Below are positions 15,213-24,072 of a stretch of DNA of 34,032 nucleotides, in pieces. Both the position numbers and the translations under genes were made by a program. Position 1 is the stretch's first letter. Every line of letters begins with the position of its first letter. The DNA comes from a virus, in the IMG/VR virus record IMGVR_UViG_3300023180_000202, positions 1-34,032 of that record; one strand, written 5' to 3'. The notes under the pieces were generated by a model. That model did not search any database. It saw nothing but the letters and a program-made list of their open reading frames with translations, and had not been told where the DNA came from.

Positions 15213-15512
15213 TCAGTATATATAGCCTTTAATTCTTCTTCCCGTTACAGACTTTCTGATATCTTCCGACATTTCGACCTTGGGGGCTCGTGTTTTGCGT
15301 ATTGTCCTCAGGTAAAAGTCAGCCAAGTAGTACATATCTACGGGTTCCTTGCTGGCGGTGGTGATCCTTGGGCCCATGGTCGTAACGTCAACCGTTTCAG
15401 GAAGTCCTCTCAGCCAAGTGTTGAACTCGTTGGATAGCCTCCCCCGTAAATGCTTAGTCATGCCTAGCATGAGCTGATCATTTTTATCTAAGAATTTCCA
15501 GTTGAATTCCAT
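15213..15512 (-). CDS. Hypothetical protein (99 aa)
   Basis: Unknown. 99 residues, basic, with FNTWLRGLPETVDVTTMGPRI and a C-terminal ARGRR-like basic region (SVTGRRIKGYIY). No membrane segment or metal motif. The start ATG 15512 overlaps the stop of the upstream gene as TGATG, so it is translationally coupled. The place between the giant protein and the sheath suggests a tail or neck accessory, but I do not recognise it. Confidence 0.65.
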   Translation of the reverse strand: MEFNWKFLDKNDQLMLGMTKHLRGRLSNEFNTWLRGLPETVDVTTMGPRITTASKEPVDMYYLADFYLRTIRKTRAPKVEMSEDIRKSVTGRRIKGYIY

Positions 15513-15847
15513 CAGTCCACCAAAGCATCCTCGGGAACTTCACCAAGTTCTTCTGTTATGAGTTCAACCATCTTCTGGTGTGGAGTGTTGTTTTTGCCCA
15601 TTACCGGCGTGCCGTGCAATACGTTTACTATGTAATGAATTGAAGCAAAGTATTGATGAACCGGGTTGGTGGAATCGTAATCTAACCCCCCGTACAAGGA
15701 TAGGGGCAGGTATCCTCCGCGCATACGGAAATACCCATTTCTCTTCAAAGACTCCTGTAGCTGCTCTCTTGTGAGCTTTCGTTTCTCGTTTGAGAAAAGA
15801 TCTTCGTTGCCTGCTACACCAACTGTCCATGTGACATTTTTGCTCAT
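15512..15847 (-). CDS. Hypothetical protein (111 aa), leaderless start
   Basis: Unknown function; 111 residues with KLTREQLQESLKRNGYFRMRGGYLPLSLYG and an acidic end (ELGEVPEDALVD). The region resembles no family I can name. ATG 15847 lies exactly 6 bases downstream of a -10 box with a good -35, and lacks a ribosome site. Its promoter begins inside the 3' end of the giant gene. It forms a two-gene unit with the 99-residue gene. Start choice is firm because the frame has no other good start. Confidence 0.7.
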   Translation of the reverse strand: MSKNVTWTVGVAGNEDLFSNEKRKLTREQLQESLKRNGYFRMRGGYLPLSLYGGLDYDSTNPVHQYFASIHYIVNVLHGTPVMGKNNTPHQKMVELITEELGEVPEDALVD

Positions 15848-15882
15848 GATACTAATTTATACCTTTTTCTACTGAGAATCAA
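15848..15882 (-). promoter_or_regulatory. Leaderless promoter for the 111-aa gene
   Basis: On the minus strand TTGATT (15882-15877), 17-base spacer, TAAATT (15859-15854), 6 bases, ATG at 15847. The -35 and most of the spacer lie in the last codons of the 1710-residue gene (stop at 15869). Confidence 0.75.
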
Positions 15883-18800
15883 GATCAACTCCCGATGATC
15901 CAAGGAGCGTTAGGAAACCTAAAGCAAAGCTTAAAACATCTGGGTTGCTATATTCTGACGAATCTAAAGCAGTAAAGTTTCCGCCAAAAACATACTCCGC
16001 AAGCATTGAGACAACCTCTTGGCTCCCGTTTGGTCTGCGGTCTGCTGGAACTGGCATAGCGCTCGGGTAGGTCTTAAGTAAATAAGACTCTAGGTGTGAT
16101 GGGTTTAATGCGGCTGGTATTGCTGTAATTTCGCCGTCATCGTATCTTGACCCGCCAAAAAGATCTGCAAGTTTTGAAGTTTCAAACTTTCCTCCATTGA
16201 GTTCCTTGAGTCTCTCGTGCTCGCTGGCTATGTAGGCGAAAGCCATTTCCTGTCTTTCCTTGATTGCGGGGAATTCCTTCGTGACATCTTTTTGTGACCT
16301 GTTTTCGGATACAGCGTGGCCTATCTCGTGTATTAGAACTTGGAGATACCCTTCAATTGGGGAATTTGCGTATCGCTCAGAAATTTGGATATACCTTTGG
16401 GTTTCGCTATAGTACCCTCGCTTGCCCGCACCCAAGCTCAGTCCTCGCGCATTTACTATATCTACCCACTCTTTAGGTATGGACTCTTGAACTTCTTTTA
16501 GAAGTTTGCGTGTTTCTTCTTCACCAATTACATCGCTGAGTAGTGATGTGTCGACAAAAGCAAATTCGCCAGTTCCAAATGTGGGATCAATCTCCCTCAC
16601 TATTTCTGTTACTGCTTGCCTTCTTGCTCTAGCAATTGTTGCGTTGTATCCCCCACCTAAACTTTCGTTAAAATCTCGCAATTCTGCTATTGCGGCGCCC
16701 TCTCTAGTTGTGCGTGTAACGAAGGTATCATAATTGTGCTGTATGGCACGGTCCATTATCGTTCTCAATGAATTCGCTATATTTTGTGTTGCTTCAGGTC
16801 TGTAGGTTTCGCTATCTATGTAGTTTTGGATTAAGGCTTCAATGTCTTGTTCTAAGTTCTTTCTGTAGTCGATTATGAACTGTGGATTTGAAGTTTTAAA
16901 ATCACTGTGCCTCAAATATCCGTTTACCTGAGTGATTCCCATTGAGTTAAAGTTATTAATTAAATATTCTTTTTCTGCCACCGCAGCGGGGTCATCTATG
17001 TCTCTCCAGATGAAACCAAGTATTTTGTTTAACTCCTCTTGATATATTTGAACTCTTTCTGCTCTAGCGGCTTCTTCAATGTTAAGTCTTAAAACTCTTG
17101 CTCTTTCGTGGTTTTTCGGATCACGCCAAGGGGAAGCTGCAACTATTCTTGCGGCTCTTCCTCCGACTTTTTCTTTAATTTTTCTACCCGCTGCAACGGT
17201 TGAAGCCACCTGAGCCTTGCCGTCCTTGGTAAGAGACCTTTCATAACTGCTTAGCTTGCTGTCACTTAGGAGAGCACCACGAATTCTGCTGTTTCTGCTT
17301 CGCATATCTCGCGCTCTTTGGCGAACCCGTTGAGCTAAAGAAACGTACTCTTCGTCAGCCATGAGGGGAATATCTAGAGATGGGTCATTGACCGCTTGGT
17401 CCATTTTTATAATTTGCTTGGCTAGATCTGTCAAATCTGAAGAGTCTGTATCTACTGGCGCTAGATCAGTAGCGTCGATACCTTCAACTGAAGCAGTATT
17501 TACGTCTCCGTAAATCCTTATTTCATCAAGTGAACCAGAGCCAACGTCAAAGTTTGTGACCATAGCTCCAGTCTTAAGACTAGACTTTGGTACGTTTACT
17601 ATTCCGATTGAATCAGGATCAATCTCGGCAAATCTTTCAGTAGCATTGTCGGTAAACATGGGATCTTTAGGCTTTGAGCCGACCGACGAGCGCATTACGA
17701 AATAGGCTCTATATGCTCCAGAAGGATCAGCTTCAATAGCCGATCTGAGTCTATCTTCTTGTTCGGCTGTCATGTCCGCACCGTACTTCTGCATGTCTGT
17801 CTTTGCGAGCCTAACAAACTCATCTGGGTTGTCAACCTGCCGTGATATTTGAGTCATAAGCTTCATATCCGATTCCAGCTGAGCGGCTGTATCTTGTGAA
17901 ACTGTCATTGACACGATAGCGTCTCTTGAGTCTCCACCTAAGCCTCCCGATCCACGAGCTCTCAATGTTCCTTCTCTGCGCACCGCTGGTGCGTTCACTG
18001 AGACGTGGAACAGGGTTTCGGGAATCATTGGATCATCTGGCGATATTGGGACGCCTCTAACGGTTTGATCTCTGTCCTCAGCAAAGCGTGTTAACTCTGA
18101 GAACTTAGGATTGCCAAACCCTCTGGGGTCTGTTGGGGAAACGCCATGATACTCGGGTGAGTCTGGGACGGAGATAGCCAGCGGGTTGTTGTTTGCATCC
18201 ATTACCACTGACTTTGTATCGTCAGTTGCGGATACGCTTGGTGACAAGCGAGGGCTTGGTCGATCTCCCGGCGTCTTGGGGGCGTTTAGATTTGCCCGCC
18301 TTCTGTCGTTCAGTGCGCCCGGTCGGTCTTTGCCTGCTATAGATGCAAGAACGCCAAGAACAACGTCACTGTGCTCTTGGTCGGGAGCGGGTACATCTAG
18401 CTGCGATTCTGCGGGTAGAAATATCCGTTCAAATCCAGTAGTAAATATTTCTGAGTGAATATCATCTCCACCATAAATTACTCCACTGTATGGGTCTGAG
18501 AAGTCGTCGTCAAGCATTAGTGCGGTATTATCGTGCTCTTTTAGCCCGTCAGGGCCAGCGTCTCTCGCCCGCTTGCTAAACAAGGCATCTCGCACAACAG
18601 CAAGTTCGGGTATTGCGTCTTCCATGCTGTGCATGATTTCATGACCAACTACACGACGTAGCGCTCTTCTTTGTACAGGATTCTGTGGGTCCGCTATTTC
18701 GGACGAGACTGCAATTACGTATGTGCCATCGGGCTTCTTGTAAAAGAGTCCGGTGGCACCCTGAAGGCTCGGTGAATCTGGCGAAAATATCTGAACCTGT

Positions 18801-21001
18801 AGATTTTTGCCAGAAATCCCTATCTCATCAATTAGTCTTTGTTGCCATGTCTCGGGCAAGAGGGTCATCGTGTACTTTATTGAGTCCTCTACTGCTGCTT
18901 GCGACCTGAGCTTGACTGCTTCTCTCTCCTCCGGCGGAACGGACTTGGGTAGGTATATTCTGTAAGTCGCTGGAATTTCTAGGTCTTCTCTACCTCGGCG
19001 TACGTACCCGTCATCTCTGTTGGGTCTTCCGTATAGAGTCTGAACTATGGCCTTTTTCTGCAATGCTCTTATGCGCATTAGGTTTACATACTTCTGCTCC
19101 ATTATGTCGTTATACGCTTCTGTTGCTTCACGTATTTCAACACGAAGCCTTCTGCCCTGTGAGTCAAAGCCAACATCCGTATTCAGCGCAGAAATAAGCA
19201 TGTCACGCTCTGAGTCATCTAGGTCGTCTATATCTAGAATGTCTCTACCAAAAAGACGAGATGCGAAGTCTAGCGTCATTCTGTCTTCTCTTTGCAGAAG
19301 ATCAGACAATGCAGCGCTTCTTCTTCTCTCTTCGCTGTTGAGTGCGTCCTGTAGACGAAGAGCATCTTTGCCCTCCTGCGTCCCCATCCATAAGCGCTGA
19401 GCCCTAGTTCGTATCGATCTACCAACGCTAGACAAGTTGGTCAGGAGCTCTTCTCCCTGCTCGCTGAGTTCAGCCACGTTTCCGTCATCGTCAATGTACA
19501 AAGGAACTTCTACATCGGTTCCGTGGCTATTTACTGTAACTGTCTTCTTGTCCGTTTGGGTAGACACAGAAACACTTCCATCATCTACGCCGGTCATAAC
19601 TTCGTCAACCGAGCGTCTGATTGGTCGCATCTTGTCAGGGCCAATAATATCTTCAGTTTCCTCCACCATCTGTGGTGAAGCCGGTCTTGGGTCTACTCCG
19701 GTACGACTTGCTTCTCTCTGTATCCGCTTTCGGTCGTCTATGCTTTTCTTTACAGTGTCGTGGATGCGCATCAGCTCGTCATATCTTGCCTTATCAGCCT
19801 CATACTTTTGCCGCATTTCTTCATACCGTGGCTCGTTCTTGTTTGGCTCAATAAGGTCAACGGGAAGGTCTTGCTCTTCGGCGTAATCCAGTAATGCGTA
19901 TAGGAGCTTGCCAGTGGCTTCTGAGTCAGCGTCTGCTGTGTGTGCCTTGTCTCCCAGCTCAATACCAAAAGCCTCAGCCAGAGCGCCCAACGTATGTCGC
20001 TTCGATATTGCCCCCTCTGCCTTTGTGTCGATTAGATCTCTTGAAATAGACAGGGTGTCTAGCTTTCCGGCTGGATTAAATCCCTCAATTCCTGCGGCGT
20101 TCAACTCAATCTCTTGTAGGCGATCATCGAATGTAAAGGCGTTGTGTCCCATGGTGTAGAACTCACCGCCGCCAATCCATTCAACAAAGCGCTCATGGCC
20201 CTCTTTGGTGGATGGCCAACCGGCTACCATTTCTGGGGTAATCAACTCACCATCAGCGTTCTTGAGATTATCTCTAGAGAAATCACTCCACTTGGAATGG
20301 GGAATGCCCGGGTCCATGTAGATATTTATCCTATCTACAACTTCGCCATCCACTATCTTTACTGCACCGATTTGAACAGCACGACCACCCTCGCTTACAA
20401 ACCCGGTTGTCTCATAGTCATAAGCTATGATGGTCTTACCCTTGAGTGCTTCTCTAACGTCTTTCCACGACTTTGCTCCACGTATCAGCTCTTTGGCCTC
20501 TCCCTCGAAACCGTAGACCCTCTCCATTGGGTTGAATGGGCGAATTAAATTCCCATCGCTGTCAAAGATTTCGGGATAAAGTGATCTAAGCTCAGCAAGC
20601 TCGCTATCGCTAAATGTTTGCGCAATTTCAGATACAGGAACATCTATCTTTTTTGCTTTCTTGGGTGGGGCAACAACGCCAGTCAACTGGCCCACTGAGA
20701 GAAGTCCCCGATCCTCAAGTGAGCCAAATCGCTGCCCGATTGATAGCACGCCCTGACTCCACGAAGGACGGTAGTCTACCCTCTTTCCGTCACGGTCTAC
20801 AATCTGCAAGCCGCTAATGTCGGTAAGGTTTGTGCCAGATATCATTTCTGACAGCTCGGTGCCGTCAAGATTTATGAAACGTGTGCCGACTGGCCTCTCA
20901 AAGAGGGTACCTTCCTGAACAATGCCGTCATTGTCTGCGTCAACTGCGTCGGGGTTATACGGATCCGGTCTGAACCCTCCCCATCTTGTTGCTGTAGCCA
21001 T
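15869..21001 (-). CDS. Giant multidomain protein: DEDDh exonuclease plus two zinc peptidase motifs (1710 aa)
   Basis: Largest gene of the window. In order: an EF-hand-like loop DADNDGIVQEGT (21-32); a DnaQ-type exonuclease (~188-375) with D195/E197, D292 and HTADAD (H354, D359); a charged helical region; a zinc peptidase-like part (~690-890) with HEIMH (H787-H791) and a likely third ligand E851 in YSGVIYGGDDIHSEIFTTGFE; a stretch LFHVSVNAP...GGLGGDSRDAIVSMT (~997-1033) resembling ADP-ribosyltransferase-like phage domains (weak); a helical region; and a C-terminal zincin (~1500-1710) with HEIGH (H1558-H1562) and E1662/E1669 downstream. It sits between tail completion and sheath genes. It may be a virion-carried, ejected polyvalent effector; this is inference. 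ATG 21001 has no ribosome site; TAATAT lies 6 bases upstream. Confidence 0.85.
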   Translation of the reverse strand: MATATRWGGFRPDPYNPDAVDADNDGIVQEGTLFERPVGTRFINLDGTELSEMISGTNLTDISGLQIVDRDGKRVDYRPSWSQGVLSIGQRFGSLEDRGLLSVGQLTGVVAPPKKAKKIDVPVSEIAQTFSDSELAELRSLYPEIFDSDGNLIRPFNPMERVYGFEGEAKELIRGAKSWKDVREALKGKTIIAYDYETTGFVSEGGRAVQIGAVKIVDGEVVDRINIYMDPGIPHSKWSDFSRDNLKNADGELITPEMVAGWPSTKEGHERFVEWIGGGEFYTMGHNAFTFDDRLQEIELNAAGIEGFNPAGKLDTLSISRDLIDTKAEGAISKRHTLGALAEAFGIELGDKAHTADADSEATGKLLYALLDYAEEQDLPVDLIEPNKNEPRYEEMRQKYEADKARYDELMRIHDTVKKSIDDRKRIQREASRTGVDPRPASPQMVEETEDIIGPDKMRPIRRSVDEVMTGVDDGSVSVSTQTDKKTVTVNSHGTDVEVPLYIDDDGNVAELSEQGEELLTNLSSVGRSIRTRAQRLWMGTQEGKDALRLQDALNSEERRRSAALSDLLQREDRMTLDFASRLFGRDILDIDDLDDSERDMLISALNTDVGFDSQGRRLRVEIREATEAYNDIMEQKYVNLMRIRALQKKAIVQTLYGRPNRDDGYVRRGREDLEIPATYRIYLPKSVPPEEREAVKLRSQAAVEDSIKYTMTLLPETWQQRLIDEIGISGKNLQVQIFSPDSPSLQGATGLFYKKPDGTYVIAVSSEIADPQNPVQRRALRRVVGHEIMHSMEDAIPELAVVRDALFSKRARDAGPDGLKEHDNTALMLDDDFSDPYSGVIYGGDDIHSEIFTTGFERIFLPAESQLDVPAPDQEHSDVVLGVLASIAGKDRPGALNDRRRANLNAPKTPGDRPSPRLSPSVSATDDTKSVVMDANNNPLAISVPDSPEYHGVSPTDPRGFGNPKFSELTRFAEDRDQTVRGVPISPDDPMIPETLFHVSVNAPAVRREGTLRARGSGGLGGDSRDAIVSMTVSQDTAAQLESDMKLMTQISRQVDNPDEFVRLAKTDMQKYGADMTAEQEDRLRSAIEADPSGAYRAYFVMRSSVGSKPKDPMFTDNATERFAEIDPDSIGIVNVPKSSLKTGAMVTNFDVGSGSLDEIRIYGDVNTASVEGIDATDLAPVDTDSSDLTDLAKQIIKMDQAVNDPSLDIPLMADEEYVSLAQRVRQRARDMRSRNSRIRGALLSDSKLSSYERSLTKDGKAQVASTVAAGRKIKEKVGGRAARIVAASPWRDPKNHERARVLRLNIEEAARAERVQIYQEELNKILGFIWRDIDDPAAVAEKEYLINNFNSMGITQVNGYLRHSDFKTSNPQFIIDYRKNLEQDIEALIQNYIDSETYRPEATQNIANSLRTIMDRAIQHNYDTFVTRTTREGAAIAELRDFNESLGGGYNATIARARRQAVTEIVREIDPTFGTGEFAFVDTSLLSDVIGEEETRKLLKEVQESIPKEWVDIVNARGLSLGAGKRGYYSETQRYIQISERYANSPIEGYLQVLIHEIGHAVSENRSQKDVTKEFPAIKERQEMAFAYIASEHERLKELNGGKFETSKLADLFGGSRYDDGEITAIPAALNPSHLESYLLKTYPSAMPVPADRRPNGSQEVVSMLAEYVFGGNFTALDSSEYSNPDVLSFALGFLTLLGSSGVDLDSQ

Positions 21002-21010
21002 ATCTATATA

Positions 21011-21886
21011 TTAGTCGCTAGGTGTGGCAGGTAGCGAGGAGCTTGAGAAGGCCCCTACTCCAGCATTGTTTACACCAGCAACTCGGAATCTGTAAGTTTC
21101 CCCATTTGTGAGGCCTGTAACGGTGTAGGTCGGATTTACGGAGCCAGTGTCGGCAATCGTGGTGGTCCAAGTAGATCCACCATCTTCACTCTGCTGCACC
21201 TGATAACCAGACACTTCGTATATTCCACCATTCCATGTTGACTCTTTCCAGCCAAGAGTTACCTGAGTGTCTCCAGCAACCGCAGAAACGCGAGTTGGGG
21301 CGTTCGGGGTAATGGGTAGTTTTTCTACCGTAGCTTCCTTGGAAAGCATTATTCCGGAGGGTTCTCTGATAATTGTCTCCTCTAGCGATAAATCATAGCT
21401 AACATATGCGCCAGCGAGCAAACGCTCTCCCTTGATTAGGGTGAGGTCTGAGAACTCTTCCTGTATTGTTGATTCATCGATCTTGGGCGAGCATGGGACT
21501 GTACTGTCGTAGCTTGAAAGTGACGGGCCGTCCATTAGTGACTCACGAACAATCATTGTCAGGTTGTCTCGTTGGTCGGTGACAACATCTGCACCGCTTG
21601 CTCTGACCCATACGTATGTTCTCATTTCATAACTCACTCGGTAAACCGGGTCCGCAGAGTAAGTGTAGTCAGACCTCTCCATTCCTGTTGTCGACATGAC
21701 CAGAGTGATTATGGTTGGCCACTTGTCTAGCGCAAATGGCTCGTATGAAAGGTAACGAACAGGGTCAGGCAGCTGTGTGCTGCTGAGATTCCATGCGTTC
21801 CTGTAGCCCAATATCCTGCTGGGCATGTCGTTTGCTAGATAGTTCGACACGTAGCTCTTGGCTAGTCTTGCGCCTGACATTTGCAT
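21011..21886 (-). CDS. Putative tail terminator/neck protein with C-terminal fibronectin III domain
   Basis: 291 residues. The N-terminal ~185 residues have features of neck or tail-terminator proteins (PDPVRYLSYEPFALDKWPTIITLVM, then YRVSYEMRTYVWVRASG and RDNLTMIVRESLM). Residues ~192-291 form one fibronectin type III domain (PNAPTRVSAVAGDTQVTLGW, then GYQVQQS and YTVTGLTNGETYRFRVAGVNNAG). FN3 domains on virion proteins usually decorate the surface and may help bind host or mucus glycans. ATG 21886 is TAATG-coupled to the previous gene and has GGAG nine bases upstream. The FN3 call is strong; the N-terminal role is based on gene order. Confidence 0.7.
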   Translation of the reverse strand: MQMSGARLAKSYVSNYLANDMPSRILGYRNAWNLSSTQLPDPVRYLSYEPFALDKWPTIITLVMSTTGMERSDYTYSADPVYRVSYEMRTYVWVRASGADVVTDQRDNLTMIVRESLMDGPSLSSYDSTVPCSPKIDESTIQEEFSDLTLIKGERLLAGAYVSYDLSLEETIIREPSGIMLSKEATVEKLPITPNAPTRVSAVAGDTQVTLGWKESTWNGGIYEVSGYQVQQSEDGGSTWTTTIADTGSVNPTYTVTGLTNGETYRFRVAGVNNAGVGAFSSSSLPATPSD

Positions 21887-22389
21887 TAGAAACTTCTCCT
21901 TCTGAACGCCCCAGTGGCTCTATTTACGCCTCTGCCTTCTACAATGTACGTTGCCATTCTGTCCGCTAGGCGAGACTGAAGAACCTCTGGGTTTACGATG
22001 GGTGGGCGCTCAGGCATATTGCGTGTCCCGGTTTGATGGAACCTTGCATATGGAATGCTTGTACCAAAGCGTGCCTTAGTTCTTCTGATCTCTCTGACCG
22101 CTCCACGAGCGTTGTCGAAAGTCAAGCTTCGCTGTAATTCTCCAGTGCGGACAAGTATACCGTTGGCGCCATAATTCTCAAGCTTCCATGCGGCATACTC
22201 AGGGTCTAGAGGTGCCCACACCCGACCACTAACAGCGCCCCTGCTTTGGAAGTTTAACCTGTGGGCAAGCTGAAGCTCCTTGAACGCCCATCGAAATACA
22301 GGCTTGAAATTTGTCATACGGCGAGCCATACCCGACAAACGGCGTTTTGGTTTATCTGCATCTACATTAATTGTTATGCGTAAGGGCAT
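21886..22389 (-). CDS. Phage virion morphogenesis protein (Mu gpG / P2 gpS-like, tail completion)
   Basis: 167 residues matching the tail-completion family: F-x-W-A-F-K-E near the start, NFQSRGAVSGRVWAPLDPEYAAWK, ILVRTGELQRSL, then SIPYARFHQTGTRNMPERPPIVNP near the end. These are the hallmark W-x-P-L, L-V-R-T-G, Y-A-x-x-H-Q-x-G-T and M-P-x-R-P motifs. It acts in finishing the head-tail joint. The gene starts one base after the connector stop and is coupled to it; GAGGG lies 9 bases upstream. Confidence 0.88.
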   Translation of the reverse strand: MPLRITINVDADKPKRRLSGMARRMTNFKPVFRWAFKELQLAHRLNFQSRGAVSGRVWAPLDPEYAAWKLENYGANGILVRTGELQRSLTFDNARGAVREIRRTKARFGTSIPYARFHQTGTRNMPERPPIVNPEVLQSRLADRMATYIVEGRGVNRATGAFRRRSF

Positions 22390-22390
22390 A

Positions 22391-23032
22391 TCACGACACC
22401 CTCACTCTGCGGTGTCGGCGCACGCTTGCAAGCTCTCTGTCGGTAAATCCGGTCTCTAGTGGAGCAATGTTGCGAGTGGTTAAGTCTTTGAGACCAACTG
22501 TATCATCGTACATGTTCTGCATTTCTCTGGCTGCGGCACGCAGGATAAGTAGTTTGAAGACCTTGATGTTTTCTCCATCAAGTCCAGCAGTGTACGTTAT
22601 GTCAATTTGATCGTTGGCGTAGGCGTTGTACATGTCTACTCCATACGTTCTGGGAATGTAGTCTCGCTCTACATTCTGCACAATTGGGGTGGCATTTGGG
22701 GTAGAAGCCGTTACAGTCAGTGACGAAATAGAGACTACCGGACTGTGCTGAAGATACAGCGTAAACGTGGGAACGTAAATGACACCCGGACTTGATACAT
22801 TTGTAACGCTATCTGTAGCGTAGTTGTAATAGTAGTTAGTGTCGGAATATCCCCTGCCGACCTCTGGAACTCTGTACGTTTCTGTGTATGTTCCTTGGGT
22901 TACGGGCCTGTTGAGGTATGCTTCAAGCTCTGACTGAAGGCCGTCAATTATGATTTGAGCAGCATCTTCCTGCTTGTTGGAAAACGATATATCCATGTAC
23001 GTTTCGACTTCAGAAACAGTAACAATAGCCAT
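22391..23032 (-). CDS. Head-tail connector protein (gp6/gp15-like adaptor, 213 aa)
   Basis: Probable adaptor that docks below the portal. The N-terminus VSEVETYMDISFSNKQEDAAQIIIDGLQSELEAYLNR is the helical start typical of HK97 gp6/SPP1 gp15-type connectors, with later IDITYTAGLDGENIKVFKLLILRAAAREM forming the helical pair. A beta insertion (~55-140) lies between. AAGGAAAT ahead of ATG 23032 is a good ribosome site. It is the first of the connector-tail genes after the small Arg-rich gene. The assignment is by motif pattern and gene order. Confidence 0.78.
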   Translation of the reverse strand: MAIVTVSEVETYMDISFSNKQEDAAQIIIDGLQSELEAYLNRPVTQGTYTETYRVPEVGRGYSDTNYYYNYATDSVTNVSSPGVIYVPTFTLYLQHSPVVSISSLTVTASTPNATPIVQNVERDYIPRTYGVDMYNAYANDQIDITYTAGLDGENIKVFKLLILRAAAREMQNMYDDTVGLKDLTTRNIAPLETGFTDRELASVRRHRRVRVS

Positions 23033-23068
23033 AGTATTTCCTTACAAGAGATGCTGAATTAGTGATTA

Positions 23069-23215
23069 TTAACGACGGTTACGGCGACGACGCAAGCGGT
23101 TCACAGCTCGGCCAACAGCCCTGCCAGCCCTTCTGGCTGCACGGGAAACCCTGTTGCCACCCTCGTCCTCGTCTGCTGGACGTTCTCTGTCTTCAATGTC
23201 AACTGGTACTACCAT
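23069..23215 (-). CDS. Small arginine-rich protein (48 aa)
   Basis: A short gene: strong ribosome site CAGGAGACGAA directly before ATG 23215 and stop TAA at 23071-23069. The first ~20 residues are acidic (MVVPVDIEDRERPADEDEGG); the rest is strongly basic (RVSRAARRAGRAVGRAVNR, then LRRRRNRR), about 16 Arg in 28 residues. Such tails bind nucleic acid or are internal virion proteins. It lies 36 bases upstream of the connector gene and is probably co-transcribed with it. An AT-rich box TATTCTATATAA lies upstream, but I see no -35 box. No known family. Confidence 0.75.
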   Translation of the reverse strand: MVVPVDIEDRERPADEDEGGNRVSRAARRAGRAVGRAVNRLRRRRNRR

Positions 23216-23284
23216 TTCGTCTCCTGTTTGCGAATAGTGTTCTTATATAGAATACCGCATTTTGAGGTTTGTTGGGGATTACTA

Positions 23285-23761
23285 TCAGGCTTCTCTGAGC
23301 GGCGTCAAGAACTGATTATTCATCCACATTAGCGCAATTGCCGAATACCCGATAATATCAATAAAGGTATCCTGAACTGACTCGTTGTTTGCTCGCTGGC
23401 CTGAACTGATGAGATTCTCAAGACGTGCGATCTTGTCGTGCATCCGGATTATGATCCCGGTGAGGCCAAATCTTGCAATGTTCTCAGGACCGTAGTCCCT
23501 CTGCTTCTTGATCAGAATTGTGGTAACCTCGTTGGAGCTCAATTTCACCATATTTACGGATGCTGACATTGCTGCCATCTTCAGCCAGTATTCCTGATCG
23601 GTCATTTCTTGGCCCGAGATAAAGAAATTGGATATGATCTCGTCCATAAGGTTTCTCATCATCTCCAATGAGGACAAATCTGAATTTACGTTATACGAGA
23701 AGATTCTGTCAACTTGATCTGCGGCGTAATCTTCCCAGTATAGTGCTGGCATCAGCTTCAT
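23285..23761 (-). CDS. DUF1599 / Nmad1-like protein (158 aa)
   Basis: Resembles the DUF1599 (nucleotide modification associated domain 1) family: KKQRDYGPENIARFGLTGIIIRMHDKIARLENLI near 90-125, then ESVQDTFIDIIGYSAIALMW. The motif pairs DYG, RMHDKIARL and DTFIDIIGY are characteristic of this all-alpha family, found in phages beside nucleotide metabolism genes. Its chemistry is not established. ATG 23761 overlaps the membrane-protein stop as ATGA, so I use it instead of an upstream start at 23827 that would lie in that gene. The context with ribonucleotide reductase supports a nucleotide-pool role (inference). Confidence 0.75.
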   Translation of the reverse strand: MKLMPALYWEDYAADQVDRIFSYNVNSDLSSLEMMRNLMDEIISNFFISGQEMTDQEYWLKMAAMSASVNMVKLSSNEVTTILIKKQRDYGPENIARFGLTGIIIRMHDKIARLENLISSGQRANNESVQDTFIDIIGYSAIALMWMNNQFLTPLREA

Positions 23762-24072
23762 CGGTTTGACCTGCTCATCATGGTGGCGCCAATTGCACCG
23801 AATATCGCCGCTCTCAGGATTGACCATCCCCAGATAACAAGTGAGATTAGGTATGCATCTCGGTATCCAATTCCGGGGGAAATTGCATCAAACTCAGGCC
23901 AAGCATTAACGGCTATCATGTTGCCAAGCATAAGCATAAGGGCAGTTAAGCCGTTGAACAGCGCCAGCGTGAATACGGCGTTTATAACTGAAATTGAATT
24001 TTGTGTCTTGCTAGATGTCTGTGGATTTGTCATTTTGTTAATAAGATTTTCCCATTCTGTGTTTTTTGACAT
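23758..24072 (-). CDS. Membrane protein, two helices (104 aa)
   Basis: Two predicted membrane spans, ~26-56 (SVINAVFTLALFNGLTALMLMLG) and ~72-99 (AYLISLVIWGWSILRAAIFGAIGATMM), separated by a short loop with Pro/Glu. There is no signal peptide cleavage motif or catalytic residue. TAATG coupling to the HTH gene upstream and ATGA coupling to the DUF1599 gene downstream place it in the same operon. It might be a superinfection-exclusion or lysis-modulating protein, but the sequence shows only membrane topology. Confidence 0.65.
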   Translation of the reverse strand: MSKNTEWENLINKMTNPQTSSKTQNSISVINAVFTLALFNGLTALMLMLGNMIAVNAWPEFDAISPGIGYRDAYLISLVIWGWSILRAAIFGAIGATMMSRSNR

